Shown piece by piece: positions 34,512-42,665 of a stretch of 42,665 bases of DNA. The stretch covers positions 1-42,665 of the forward strand of contig JAGWVU010000042.1 of NCBI GenBank assembly GCA_018970725.1. Direction: 5' to 3'. The DNA comes from Verrucomicrobiota bacterium. Lineage in GTDB: Bacteria; Verrucomicrobiota; Verrucomicrobiia; Verrucomicrobiales; DEV007. Within the stretch, counting starts at the first letter, position 1. Every line of letters starts with the position of its first letter. The position numbers and the translations under genes are program-made. The notes under the pieces were generated by a model. The model was not told the DNA's origin, did not search any database, and saw only the letters and a list, made by a program, of their open reading frames with translations.

Positions 34512-35984
34512 TCAGTCTAGCGGATAAACGGGTCGTCTGATGCGTCGGTAAGGAAATGTCCGCAAATTGCTCCCACAGGGGCCGGGGGTGTCGACCCACC
34601 ACATGCGCCCGGCAATCGGATCGTAGGCACGGCGGTGGGCCACGGCGGCCTTCACCACAACGACCGAAAGCTCCCCCGGCTCGATCCCCTGGCTGCGCCA
34701 TTGGCCGAGATCAAAGGGCGGTGTCTTGATGCTGGTGAGGAGAATCGTGAGCCCTGCCCATCGCACCACCGCGCAGAGCCCCATGTCAAACCAATCCCCG
34801 CACATGCTCGCCAGGTGGCTCTGTTTGTCCTCCAGCTCAAACCGGCCGTCGTTCACCGTCAGGATTTCCACCTCGAGCTCCACCGGCCCGGCGTCGAACC
34901 GGCTTCCTTTCCCCCCGAGACTCAACCTGACCCGCGCTCCAGGCCCGGCCTGCGCGGCGGCGCGAACCGCGGCCGGATCCGCCAGGCAGATGGCGGCGTT
35001 CCCGATCCGATGCTCGATCAGGGCGCGCAAAAGCCCGGTTCCATCTCCCGGCGCTCCTCCGCCGATGTTGTCCGAGGGTTCCACCAACACGGTCAACCCG
35101 CCGCCGGCTTCCCCGAGGTCGCGCATGACTTGGGCGAGGGGCGGATCGACCACGTTTCCGATCTCCCGCAGTTCCCACGCGAGGTCCGCAAGCTGACGCA
35201 AACAGGAGTTCAGGTTGGTCTCATCCTGACCGCTGGCCACAAAACTCACTCCGGTCCATTCCGCGTCCGCAAAGGCGAACCCGGCCACCACATTCACGGC
35301 CCACACACCCGGCAGTGCTTCAAATTCCCGCGCCCGGCGTTCCAACGTCCGCATCGGATCACCCGCCGTGGCGGTGCCGGTCGGCGGCCAAACGATCGGC
35401 GTTGGCAGAAAACACTGCACGGGAACTTCCCCGCCGGCGAGACTCCGCTCCAGCAGATCCGCAGCCAGGCAGGCCGCCTCGCGGGCATCGGTGTGCGGAT
35501 TTTCCCGATACCCCACCAGGCACTGGGACAGGGCGGCCATGCGCGGCGTGAAGTTGGCGTGGAGATCAAATACCCCGAAGACCGGCACCCCGGCCAGTCC
35601 GGGCATGCCTCGCAAGCGCTCCAGCACCTCACCCTCCACATCCTCGAGGGCGCGCGCGGTCATCGCGCCGTGCAACACCAGATACACGGCATCCACTCCC
35701 CGCTCCAGATGAGGCCCGGCCTCGCGGGCGAGCTCGGCGAAAAATGCGGTGACCACCTCATCCTCAACGATCGCGCCGGGCTGGGCCCGGTAGTCAACCG
35801 TCGGCAATACTTCCCATCCATGGCGCTCCGCCCGGGCCAGAACCCCGCCCAACGGGGAACTGTCTCCCGCACAGCGCAGCAGTTCCGCCCCCCGCAGGAT
35901 CTGGAAGTCGGCAAGGCCGGTGCTCCCCTCGAGGAAGGTATGGGTCTCGTGAAACAGACCCGCGATGAGGACCCGCTTGTTCAT
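34512..35984 (-). CDS. M81-family (MlrC-like) metallopeptidase
   Basis: The 490-residue protein starts with VLIAGLFHETHTFLEGSTGL, the MlrC N-terminal signature, and has the further metal-site motifs FDLHANFT (D140, H142) and NPHTDAREAA (H164, D166). EPSDNIGGGAPGDGT in the second half marks the C-terminal MlrC domain. The namesake MlrC opens linearised microcystin; most homologues act on unknown small peptides or related amides. It lies 6 bases behind the aminotransferase gene, so they form one operon. Confidence 0.92.
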   Translation of the reverse strand: MNKRVLIAGLFHETHTFLEGSTGLADFQILRGAELLRCAGDSSPLGGVLARAERHGWEVLPTVDYRAQPGAIVEDEVVTAFFAELAREAGPHLERGVDAVYLVLHGAMTARALEDVEGEVLERLRGMPGLAGVPVFGVFDLHANFTPRMAALSQCLVGYRENPHTDAREAACLAADLLERSLAGGEVPVQCFLPTPIVWPPTGTATAGDPMRTLERRAREFEALPGVWAVNVVAGFAFADAEWTGVSFVASGQDETNLNSCLRQLADLAWELREIGNVVDPPLAQVMRDLGEAGGGLTVLVEPSDNIGGGAPGDGTGLLRALIEHRIGNAAICLADPAAVRAAAQAGPGARVRLSLGGKGSRFDAGPVELEVEILTVNDGRFELEDKQSHLASMCGDWFDMGLCAVVRWAGLTILLTSIKTPPFDLGQWRSQGIEPGELSVVVVKAAVAHRRAYDPIAGRMWWVDTPGPCGSNLRTFPYRRIRRPVYPLD

Positions 35985-35990
35985 CGGCGA

Positions 35991-37331
35991 TCAGACGGAT
36001 TTCCATTCGGCGGCGTGCCTCGCCAAAGCCGCCTCGGCCCGGACCAGCGCCTCGTCGATATCCCGGGGCTCGTGCGCCAGGCTGACAAACCACAGCCCCC
36101 GCTCGATGGCGCGGACCCCGTTCTCGAGCAGGCAGACCCGGAGATGCGCCCAACGCGGGGCATCATGACGCCGCACGTAATCGCGGTAATCCCGGACCTG
36201 TCCCCCGGCGTCCCCCGGCTTGGTCATGACGCAATGGAAAGCGGGACCGGGTCCTTGCGGATGAAGGGGAATGCCGAATCGTCCGGCCAGCTCCCGCAAA
36301 CCCGTCATCAACCGGCGGCCGAGATCCGACACCACCCGCGGATGGCTTTCGCCCAGAGACAGAAGGTGATCCAGACACCACTTGGAGGCCGCGAGACAGA
36401 GCGGATTGCCGTTGAGTGTTCCCGCGTGGACGACCCCGCCCTCGATGATCTTCCGCATCGCCTCCCTCTTGCCGGTCAGGGCCGCGAAGGGAACGCCTCC
36501 GCCGATGGCCTTGCCAAGGATGGTCAGATCCGGGCTAAACCCAAGCGCTTGTTGGGCCCCGCCCGGCGCAAAGCGAAACCCGGTGATGGTCTCGTCGGCG
36601 ATCATGAGCATCCCCTCGCGGTCGCAAAGCTCGCGGATCGTGTCCATCAGGCCGGGGACCGGTTCCATGCAGCAGGTGTTGCACATGATCGGCTCAAAAA
36701 GGATTGCGGCGATCTGGCCGCGATGCCGCTCCACGACCCGCCGGAGGTGGTCGGGGTCGTTCCAACGGGCGACCACGAACGTCTCGAGCACGCCCGGGAT
36801 CACCCCTTGGCTGGGATGCAACCGGGTCGGATGCTCCTCATCGCCCCACTGGTCCGCCGGGGGGCAGAAGCCGACGAGCCCTTCATCCGCCCAGCCGTGA
36901 TACGCTCCCTCGAACTTGAGGATCAACGGCCGCCCGGTGTGGGCCCTCGCCAACCGCAGGGCGGAGAGCACCACCTCCGTGGCGCTGTTGTTGAACCGGA
37001 CCAATTCCGCCGCGGGCATGAGCGCCTGCAACCGCTCCGCCACCTCGATCTCCAACTCGCACTGCGCCGCCCAGTGGGTGCCCAATTTGGCCTGCTCTCC
37101 GATGGCCCCGGCCATCCCGGCCGGCGCGTGACCGAACAACAGGGCTCCCTGACCGATCTGGAAATCGATGAATTCGTTGCCGTCCACATCCCAAAGCCGC
37201 GGACCCGACCCGTGGGAAAAATAGAGCGGCACGGGTTGCTCCATCTTCCGGATGCCGCTGTTCACGCCGGCGGCAATCGAGTGTTGGGCTCGGGTGAACA
37301 GAGCTCGGGATCGGGCGTAGCGGTCGGTCAT
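35991..37331 (-). CDS. Class III aminotransferase, glutamate-1-semialdehyde-mutase-like
   Basis: The 446-residue PLP enzyme has the class III features in order: GPRLWDVDGNEFIDF, VRFNNSATEVVLSALRLAR (phosphate cup), EGAYHGW, the PLP-nitrogen Asp D246 in IADETITGFR, and the Schiff-base lysine K274 in TILGKAIGGGVPFAAL. It is similar in layout to HemL, but RFNNSATEV replaces the HemL MVNSGTEA core and the genome context is not haem synthesis, so a transaminase or aminomutase in catabolism is more likely. Operon with the M81 gene; divergent from the kinase/aldolase/sialidase set with a 98-base gap. Confidence 0.9.
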   Translation of the reverse strand: MTDRYARSRALFTRAQHSIAAGVNSGIRKMEQPVPLYFSHGSGPRLWDVDGNEFIDFQIGQGALLFGHAPAGMAGAIGEQAKLGTHWAAQCELEIEVAERLQALMPAAELVRFNNSATEVVLSALRLARAHTGRPLILKFEGAYHGWADEGLVGFCPPADQWGDEEHPTRLHPSQGVIPGVLETFVVARWNDPDHLRRVVERHRGQIAAILFEPIMCNTCCMEPVPGLMDTIRELCDREGMLMIADETITGFRFAPGGAQQALGFSPDLTILGKAIGGGVPFAALTGKREAMRKIIEGGVVHAGTLNGNPLCLAASKWCLDHLLSLGESHPRVVSDLGRRLMTGLRELAGRFGIPLHPQGPGPAFHCVMTKPGDAGGQVRDYRDYVRRHDAPRWAHLRVCLLENGVRAIERGLWFVSLAHEPRDIDEALVRAEAALARHAAEWKSV

Positions 37332-37384
37332 GGGGACGGTATCGTGGGCTTTCGGCCGCGGCTTGGCAAGGGCGCGGACGGAAC

Positions 37385-37413
37385 TTGAGAAACGGTGGAA
37401 CCGCCCTTAGACT
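37385..37413 (+). promoter_or_regulatory. Sigma70-type promoter for the kinase-aldolase-sialidase operon
   Basis: TTGAGA (37385-37390) and TAGACT (37408-37413) are separated by exactly 17 bases, close to consensus TTGACA/TATAAT spacing. Transcription would start near 37420, leaving a ~10-base or nearly leaderless 5' end before ATG 37430. It sits in the 98-base gap between two divergent operons. Confidence 0.55.
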
Positions 37414-37429
37414 TTCACCACTTTTCGCG

Positions 37430-38497
37430 ATGCCCGACCGCAAGGACGTTTACTATTGGAAATGTGACCGGTCAGCCGCCTTTCACGGCACTTCGGACCG
37501 GCGCGAACTCCCCCCGTCCATCGAGGCCGGGTTGCGCCGGGTGCTCGGGGAACGGTTCCCCGGTCAACGCCTCACCCTGAGCCCGGGGGGCGGTCAAGGC
37601 AATCACCTGACCTGGAACCTCGATATCGATGACCAACCCCTCTTCGTCCGGGTGGAACATGGTCCCGAGCAGGATTCCCAACTCGCGATCGAGTCCGCCA
37701 TCCTCGAACAGGTGGCGCAAACCGGGGTCCCGGTCCCCAAAGTCGCCGCCGTCGATGTCTCCCGCCGCGAGGTCCCGTTCGCCTGGCAGGTTCTCACCAG
37801 AATCCCGTTTCCCGACCTCAACCATTGGTTCAAGGAGGGGACCCTCGACGAACCCGTCATCGCGGAAGCCGTCGGCAGGGCGGTGGCCACCTGGCAGGAA
37901 ATCCGGCCCTCCGGTTTCGGCCCTCACGAAACACCCCTCGCCTGCTTCCACGCCCGGTATGAGTCTTACTTCAGGCTGCGGCTCCCGGAGCATCTGGCGT
38001 TTCTGCAAGACCACGGCTTCCTCGCCCCGGATCGTCACCGGGACATCGCCCAAGCCGTCGCGGCCCATCGTGATCTCCTGCAACTGGAATCCGCCTGCCT
38101 CGTCCACAAGGATCTCGCGCTTTGGAATGTGTTGGGCAGCCCCAACCACATCGCCGCGTTCATCGACTTCGATGACGCCATCGGCGGAGATCCCATGGAC
38201 GATCTTTCCCTCCTCGCCTGTTTCCACGATCCCCCCTTTCTCGCACACGCTTTCCGCGGTTATGCCAGCGTCCGTCCCCTGCCCCCGGAATACCGCAGCC
38301 GTTTCTGGCTCCACCTCCTCCGCAACATGCTGGTCAAGGCCGTGATCCGCGTCGGAGCCGGCTACTTCGAGCGCACCGACCGCTTCTTTCTCATCCCTTC
38401 CGGCGGCACCGGTGACGATCTCCGCCGCCTCACCCATGAACGCCTCCAACTGGCGCTCGACGGCTTGTCCGGCCACGCGGACCCGACCCTCCCATGA
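37430..38497 (+). CDS. APH-like phosphotransferase (small-molecule kinase)
   Basis: The ATG at 37430 gives 355 residues with the aminoglycoside phosphotransferase/choline kinase fold. The catalytic loop is HKDLALWN (226-233, HxDxxxxN type) and the metal motif IDFDD (245-249). An N-lobe glycine/Asn loop SPGGGQGNHLTWNL precedes VRVEH. Such enzymes phosphorylate hydroxyls on small molecules (amino sugars, homoserine, ethanolamine). Nothing here resembles a resistance cassette; its overlap with an aldolase gene points to catabolism, where phosphorylating a substrate before cleavage is typical. Confidence 0.87.
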   Translation: MPDRKDVYYWKCDRSAAFHGTSDRRELPPSIEAGLRRVLGERFPGQRLTLSPGGGQGNHLTWNLDIDDQPLFVRVEHGPEQDSQLAIESAILEQVAQTGVPVPKVAAVDVSRREVPFAWQVLTRIPFPDLNHWFKEGTLDEPVIAEAVGRAVATWQEIRPSGFGPHETPLACFHARYESYFRLRLPEHLAFLQDHGFLAPDRHRDIAQAVAAHRDLLQLESACLVHKDLALWNVLGSPNHIAAFIDFDDAIGGDPMDDLSLLACFHDPPFLAHAFRGYASVRPLPPEYRSRFWLHLLRNMLVKAVIRVGAGYFERTDRFFLIPSGGTGDDLRRLTHERLQLALDGLSGHADPTLP

Positions 38498-39228
38498 ACC
38501 CGCATCCCCTTCCCTCCCTCGGCACTTGGCTCTCCATCGGCTCCCCCGCCATCGCGGAATTGGCCGCCCTCTCCGGATTCCACTGGTTGCTCCTCGACCT
38601 CGAACACGGTTGCGCCTCCGAGAGCGCCATCCCGGACCAGCTGCGCGCCCTCCGCGGCACGCCCGCCCAAGGCATCGTCAGGGTCGGCGCCCCCCATCCG
38701 GATCTCGTGGCCCGCCTCCTCGATTGGGGTGCCCACGGCCTCATGTTCCCCCACGTGGAAGACCCGGACCAAGCCCGGCAAATCGTGGCCACCACCCGAC
38801 ACACCCCACGCGGACATCGCGGCGTCTCCCGCACCGTCCGCGCCTCCGAATACGGCCTGAAAAACCTCGCGGCGGAATCCGGGGACCCCATCGTCATGGC
38901 CCAGATCGAAACCGCCCGCGGCGTCCGCCACGCCCCGGAAATCGCCCGCGTCGATGGAATCGATGTCCTCTTCGTCGGTCCCGCCGATCTCCAGTTCGAC
39001 CTCGCCAACGGCCTTTCACGGGACAATCCTCCCGGGGACTTCGCCCACTGCCTCTCCAGCGTCGTGCAAGCGGCCACCATGGCCGGGAAAGAAGCGGGGA
39101 TCCTCCTCCGTGATCCAGCTGACCTTTCCTTTCACCTCGATCTCGGCTTCACCCGCATCGCGCTGGATTCCGATTTGGCAATCCTCCGCAAGGCCTACCT
39201 GCAATCCCTCGCCCGAATTCCCTCCTGA
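38494..39228 (+). CDS. HpcH/HpaI-family aldolase
   Basis: The 244-residue protein carries the family motifs: LLLDLEHG (H38, catalytic base), MFPHVEDPDQAR, QIETARGV with metal ligand E139, and VGPADLQFDL with D165. Members of this class II aldolase family cleave 4-hydroxy-2-oxo acids (e.g. 2-keto-3-deoxyrhamnonate, 4-hydroxy-2-oxoheptanedioate) to pyruvate and an aldehyde. The start overlaps the kinase stop by four bases (ATGA). The 7-base gap to the sialidase-like gene suggests one transcript. Confidence 0.92.
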   Translation: MNPHPLPSLGTWLSIGSPAIAELAALSGFHWLLLDLEHGCASESAIPDQLRALRGTPAQGIVRVGAPHPDLVARLLDWGAHGLMFPHVEDPDQARQIVATTRHTPRGHRGVSRTVRASEYGLKNLAAESGDPIVMAQIETARGVRHAPEIARVDGIDVLFVGPADLQFDLANGLSRDNPPGDFAHCLSSVVQAATMAGKEAGILLRDPADLSFHLDLGFTRIALDSDLAILRKAYLQSLARIPS

Positions 39229-39235
39229 TCCGGCC

Positions 39236-41515
39236 ATGAAATGCCTCATTCCGCTCCTGCTCGTTGCCGCCTGCAGCGCCGCCGCGGCCCTCGAACCCGC
39301 CCAACTCGATCTCTCACTCGAGCCGCCCGCCATCAACACCCGTCCCGGACCAGAATATGACGACGCCGTGCGCCCGGGGAACATGATCATCGGGATCGAC
39401 CGCACCCCCAAAGGACGCCTCTGGGCCGCCTGGGTGGGGAACGGGGACAGCCCGAACGGTTTTTTCATGCTCGCCAGCAGCGATGACCATGGCAAGACTT
39501 GGTCGAAGCCCCGCGTCGTCATTGACCCCACCGATCCCCCGGGCCTGCCGCAACGCCGTGCCTTGGTCGGCAATTTGTGGACTGATCCACTCGGCCGACT
39601 CTGGCTGTTTTTCGACCAAAGCCTTGGTTACTTCGACGGCCGCGCCGGAAATTGGACGATCCGCTGCGACAACCCGGACGCTGCCGAACCGGCTTGGACG
39701 GCCCCGGCCCGGATCACGGACGGTTGCACCCTGAACAAACCCACGGTTCTGGCCAACGGAGACTGGTTGCTCCCGGTCGCCCTCTGGACCCGGGACCGGA
39801 TCGGGCCCGCCGTTTTGCAGGAAGCCCACCATGACCTCGATCCCATCCGCATGGCCAATGTCTTCGCCTCCAAGGACCAGGGAAAAACCTGGAAACGCAG
39901 GGGCGGCGCAGCCTTCCCGGAGACGGATTTCGATGAACACATGATCGTCGAACGACGGGATCACAGCCTCTGGATGCTGGCCCGGACCAAGCGGGGCATC
40001 AGCGAGAGTGTCTCTTATGATCAAGGAGCCACCTGGACGATTCCCCAACCGGCCAAAATCGCCAACGTGAGCGCCCGTTTCTTCATCCGGAGGCTCGCGT
40101 CCGGCCAGCTGCTGTTGGTCAAGAACGGCCCGATCGACCTTCGTCTCCCCCGCCGCTCCAGCCTCACCGCATTCCTTTCCGCGGACGATGGTTATACCTG
40201 GAGCCCGGGTCTGCTTCTCGATGACCGCGCGGAGGTTTCCTACCCTGACGGATTCCAAGCGCCTGACGGCACCATCCATCTCCTCTATGATTGGAACCGG
40301 CACACGGACGGGGAGATCCTCCTGACAAAGTTCACCGAGGCGGACATCAACGCCGGCCAACGCCCTGCCCGAACCCTCGTGAACAAGGCCGCCGCTCCCA
40401 AACTCCCGGCCGCCATCCGACCCGATCCCAAGTGGAGCGCCCAGGCCGCCCTCGACGCCCGTCAGGATACCCACAGCATCCCCTACGACGGCGTCTCACC
40501 GAACAAAATGGTGTGCGACACCACGCTCCGCGAACTCCCGGACGGCTCATGGATTCTCTTCATGCTCGCGGGGGGCGATACCGAACCCTCACCACTCAAC
40601 TTCATCGGGGTGACCCGAAGCCCTGACAAGGGCAAAACCTGGACGCCCCTGCAACCGTTCGACTGCGGCTTTCCGCGCGAGTTCAAAACCAAGGGTCAAG
40701 GCCCCACGGAACTCATGATTCTCGGAAATCGCCCGGTGCTTTTCTTCTCCACGCACTCCCGCCATTGGTCCGACGACTGGCGTTCATGGTTCCTCACCGG
40801 CGACAGCTCCGGCAAAACCTGGGGCCGCCCCGAGGAAGTCCCGGGACGCCTGCGTTACCGCACCTTCATCCGGAATCACATCCGGACCCGGGACGGCCGC
40901 ATCCTGCTGCCCTTCCAACACTATGTCGGACCCGAGGCAGAAAAGGATCTCGCCCCCCTGCAACGAGCCTTCACCAACCCCCGCAACGGCGTGCTCATGA
41001 GTGCCGATGACGGCAGGACATGGTCCGAATTCGGCAACATCCGCCTGACCACGGATGACCAATACTTCGGCTGGGCGGAAAACAGTCTGGTCGAACTCGC
41101 CGACGGGCGGATCGTCATGATCATCCGGGCGGATCGTCTCGGTGGGATGCTGTTTCGGGCGGAATCAAAGGATGGCGGCCGGACCTGGCCGGAGATTGCC
41201 AGCATCACTCCCATCCCCAACCCCGGCAGCAAGGCCACCCTCCACGGGTTGGGCGGGGATCGGGTGGCCCTGCTCCACAATCCCAACTCCAGGCACCGCT
41301 CCCCCATGGCCCTTTGGATCAGCTTCGACGGCATGAAGACCTGGCCTTACCAACGCGTCTTGCAGGCGGAGAGTTGCGATGGTCCGGGCGGTCGCATGAA
41401 CTATCCGGACGGCTTCGTCAGCGCGGACCGCCAATGGCTGCATTTCGCCTTCGACGACAATCGGCACCGCGCCGTCCATTACAGCGCCAAGTTGCCCCCG
41501 GAATCCCTGCCCTAA
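39236..41515 (+). CDS. Double sialidase-like (BNR/Asp-box) lipoprotein
   Basis: The ATG at 39236 gives 759 residues, about twice a single sialidase domain. A signal ending in LLVAAC fits a lipid-anchored Cys at 13 (or Sec cleavage after SAAAA). Eight Asp-box-type motifs S-x-D-x-G-x-T-W are visible in two halves: SDDHGKTW, SKDQGKTW, SYDQGATW, SADDGYTW, then RSPDKGKTW, TGDSSGKTW, SADDGRTW, SKDGGRTW. Each half should be a six-bladed propeller. Whether both keep the sialidase Arg triad and Tyr/Glu nucleophile cannot be settled by eye. It may release sugars that feed the aldolase/kinase pathway, or bind glycans. Confidence 0.88.
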   Translation: MKCLIPLLLVAACSAAAALEPAQLDLSLEPPAINTRPGPEYDDAVRPGNMIIGIDRTPKGRLWAAWVGNGDSPNGFFMLASSDDHGKTWSKPRVVIDPTDPPGLPQRRALVGNLWTDPLGRLWLFFDQSLGYFDGRAGNWTIRCDNPDAAEPAWTAPARITDGCTLNKPTVLANGDWLLPVALWTRDRIGPAVLQEAHHDLDPIRMANVFASKDQGKTWKRRGGAAFPETDFDEHMIVERRDHSLWMLARTKRGISESVSYDQGATWTIPQPAKIANVSARFFIRRLASGQLLLVKNGPIDLRLPRRSSLTAFLSADDGYTWSPGLLLDDRAEVSYPDGFQAPDGTIHLLYDWNRHTDGEILLTKFTEADINAGQRPARTLVNKAAAPKLPAAIRPDPKWSAQAALDARQDTHSIPYDGVSPNKMVCDTTLRELPDGSWILFMLAGGDTEPSPLNFIGVTRSPDKGKTWTPLQPFDCGFPREFKTKGQGPTELMILGNRPVLFFSTHSRHWSDDWRSWFLTGDSSGKTWGRPEEVPGRLRYRTFIRNHIRTRDGRILLPFQHYVGPEAEKDLAPLQRAFTNPRNGVLMSADDGRTWSEFGNIRLTTDDQYFGWAENSLVELADGRIVMIIRADRLGGMLFRAESKDGGRTWPEIASITPIPNPGSKATLHGLGGDRVALLHNPNSRHRSPMALWISFDGMKTWPYQRVLQAESCDGPGGRMNYPDGFVSADRQWLHFAFDDNRHRAVHYSAKLPPESLP

Positions 41516-41597
41516 GAATCCGTCGCCCCCCGGGGTGGCGCTGAGGACTCAACCAAGCCCCGAAGGAATCAGCCCGCTTGACCGTCCGTCTCCATCC

Positions 41598-42470
41598 CTA
41601 GCATCCGCCGGGCCTCAGCTTCTGCGATGCCGCTGGCCACCAACCGGCAGACCGCGGAAGCGTCGCGCCGGTTTTCTGGATGAAATAACTTACCCACGCG
41701 CCGAACTTCACGCACGCGAGCAACAACAGGCCGTGCGTCAACAAGGGGGGGCCAAAGCCCGAAAGCGCACCCAGGTCGGTGAGGATTCCAGAATCACCTG
41801 AGCTCCCCGCTTCGAGATGGGTGTCCCGGGCGGCGGAGGTTTTCAAATTAAAGCGCCGCATGAGCCGCCCGCCGATCGGCCCGCCCAGCAATCCGCCCAT
41901 CACGAGCCCGAAGGTCGCCGCCGCCACTCCCAGGACTTTCGCGTTGGCAAGACCCGCTTTTTCCAGCACGTCAGCGAAACCAATGGCCGCGCCGTGCCCG
42001 CCGGTCTTCGTCACGCTGCCGCACACGACGCCGAGCACCGGGGAGACGCCCAACAGTTTTGTGAGTCCAATGCCGATGAGATTCTGGAACACCGCGAGCG
42101 CCGTGGCCAGCAGCAGAAAGACCAGCACCTGCACGCTGCCGCGCTTGACGAGCGACCAGCTGGCATTCAGCCAGATGCACGTAAAGAACGCCATGAGGAA
42201 CGGGCGGTTCACATCCACGAGTTTGGTTTGGTCGAGCAAGGTTTCCGGCGTGACGAGCCATACCCAGAAGCGCGCCCCGACCTGCGTGGCGAATTTCGCT
42301 TCAAGCCAACCGGCGGCGCTGAACGCGAGGATCAACAGCGACAGGAGCAATCCGCCCACCACGGGCGCGGGAATGTTGAATCGTGCGAGCACCCGGACGC
42401 GTCGCACCAGCCACTCACGCGTCAGCAGCACGGGCACGGCCAGCAGCAGGGTGACCTAGGCGTTGACCAT
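41598..42470 (-). pseudogene. gltS-like sodium/glutamate symporter, degraded
   Basis: From ATG 42470 the reading is MVNA then an amber stop (TAG 42458-42456), then VTLLLAVPVLL leading into the normal GltS start (RFNIPAPVVGGLLLSLLILA). The core is well kept: PFLMAFFTCIWLNASWSLVK, SPVLGVVCGSVTKTGGHGAA, GLVMGGLLGGPIGGRLMRRF. The protein breaks off after FGAWVSYFIQKTG near 41675, where homologues continue ~130 residues with LPVYIGAM. The downstream frame (31 codons, containing VCRLVASGIAEAEARRML) is unrelated. GltS proteins carry about 400 residues; ~290 remain, so a nonsense and a C-terminal truncation make this a dead gene. Confidence 0.8.
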
Positions 42471-42559
42471 GGTAGGATTCAAGCGGGTTTGGGCGGCAAC
42501 GAAGGTGATCCAATGCTGCGACCGCGCTCAAGCGGTGACCAGCGACTCCGGCGCTCCGG

Positions 42560-42585
42560 GCAGCACCCGAAGCCGACGGTGCTGC
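42560..42585. repeat. 8-bp inverted repeat upstream of the gltS remnant
   Basis: GCAGCACC (42560-42567) and GGTGCTGC (42578-42585) form a perfect stem with a 10-base loop, lying ~90 bases upstream of the dead gltS start. The remaining 195-base right edge (42471-42665) shows no gene. Confidence 0.45.
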
Positions 42586-42665
42586 GCGACAACTGAAAGG
42601 GTTTTCCTTTTCGAGCCCGCCCGCCCACGAGTCACCGGTCGGCGTGGGATGGTGGGGGTTCAGTC

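Noticed and set aside
35991-37331. hemL (haem synthesis)
   Set aside because: Phosphate-cup and substrate-site residues differ from HemL and neighbours are catabolic-type genes.
37430-38497. Aminoglycoside resistance gene
   Set aside because: The APH fold is shared with many metabolic kinases; the context is an aldolase operon and no resistance-cassette features are present.
41524-41540. Terminator after the sialidase-like gene
   Set aside because: The CG-rich palindrome leaves no loop of normal size and no T run follows.

Overview
The window reads as chromosomal DNA from a GC-rich Gram-negative bacterium, most likely a member of the Verrucomicrobiota. This placement is inferred from gene content and style: a MoxR/DUF58/BatA operon with giant vWA partners, many exported proteins of unknown function, few clear Shine-Dalgarno sequences, and secreted SBBP, royal-jelly-type and sialidase-like proteins. 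No rRNA or other marker settles it. High GC produces very long antisense open frames, which are left out.

Layout. 1-900: the 5' part of an IS630-type transposase, then three ~160-210 bp copies of a CACGGAT-rich intergenic repeat with CTAG at unit boundaries. 937-7625 (minus): MoxR ATPase, DUF58 protein, two membrane vWA proteins and an exported thioredoxin. 7707-10622 (minus): a multi-pass membrane protein and a YycJ/WalJ-like nuclease. 10908-13241 (plus): ilvB-ilvN, the large and small subunits of acetolactate synthase. 13254-20047: envelope genes (lipoprotein, small exported protein, LhgO-like oxidase, LysM protein, YiiX-like hydrolase) and a translationally coupled operon of a large exported protein, a lipoprotein and a HAD phosphatase.

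20124-23668 (plus) is the most intriguing stretch: an unknown protein, a large DNA dyad, a possible winged-helix protein, an actin/Hsp70-fold ATPase and a pentapeptide-repeat protein, all in one direction. 23714-30107 holds a hybrid histidine kinase with a degenerate receiver, a hotdog thioesterase, a DUF432-MscS pair, and a ubiE/menG - metal-site lipoprotein - MarC run. tRNA-Leu(CAG) and tRNA-Ala(CGC) flank a royal-jelly-family secreted protein.

31977-32956 is a Fic gene killed by a nonsense codon and by an internal deletion that removed the catalytic motif. 33174-41515 carries an SBBP propeller protein and a divergent set that looks catabolic: M81 (MlrC-like) peptidase and class III aminotransferase on one side; APH-like kinase, HpcH/HpaI aldolase and a double sialidase-like lipoprotein on the other, with a good sigma70-type promoter between them. 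The right end holds a decayed gltS glutamate-symporter gene.

The window mixes housekeeping islands (ilvBN, ubiE, tRNAs) with accessory material, and decay is concentrated at the left edge, near tRNA-Ala and at the right edge.
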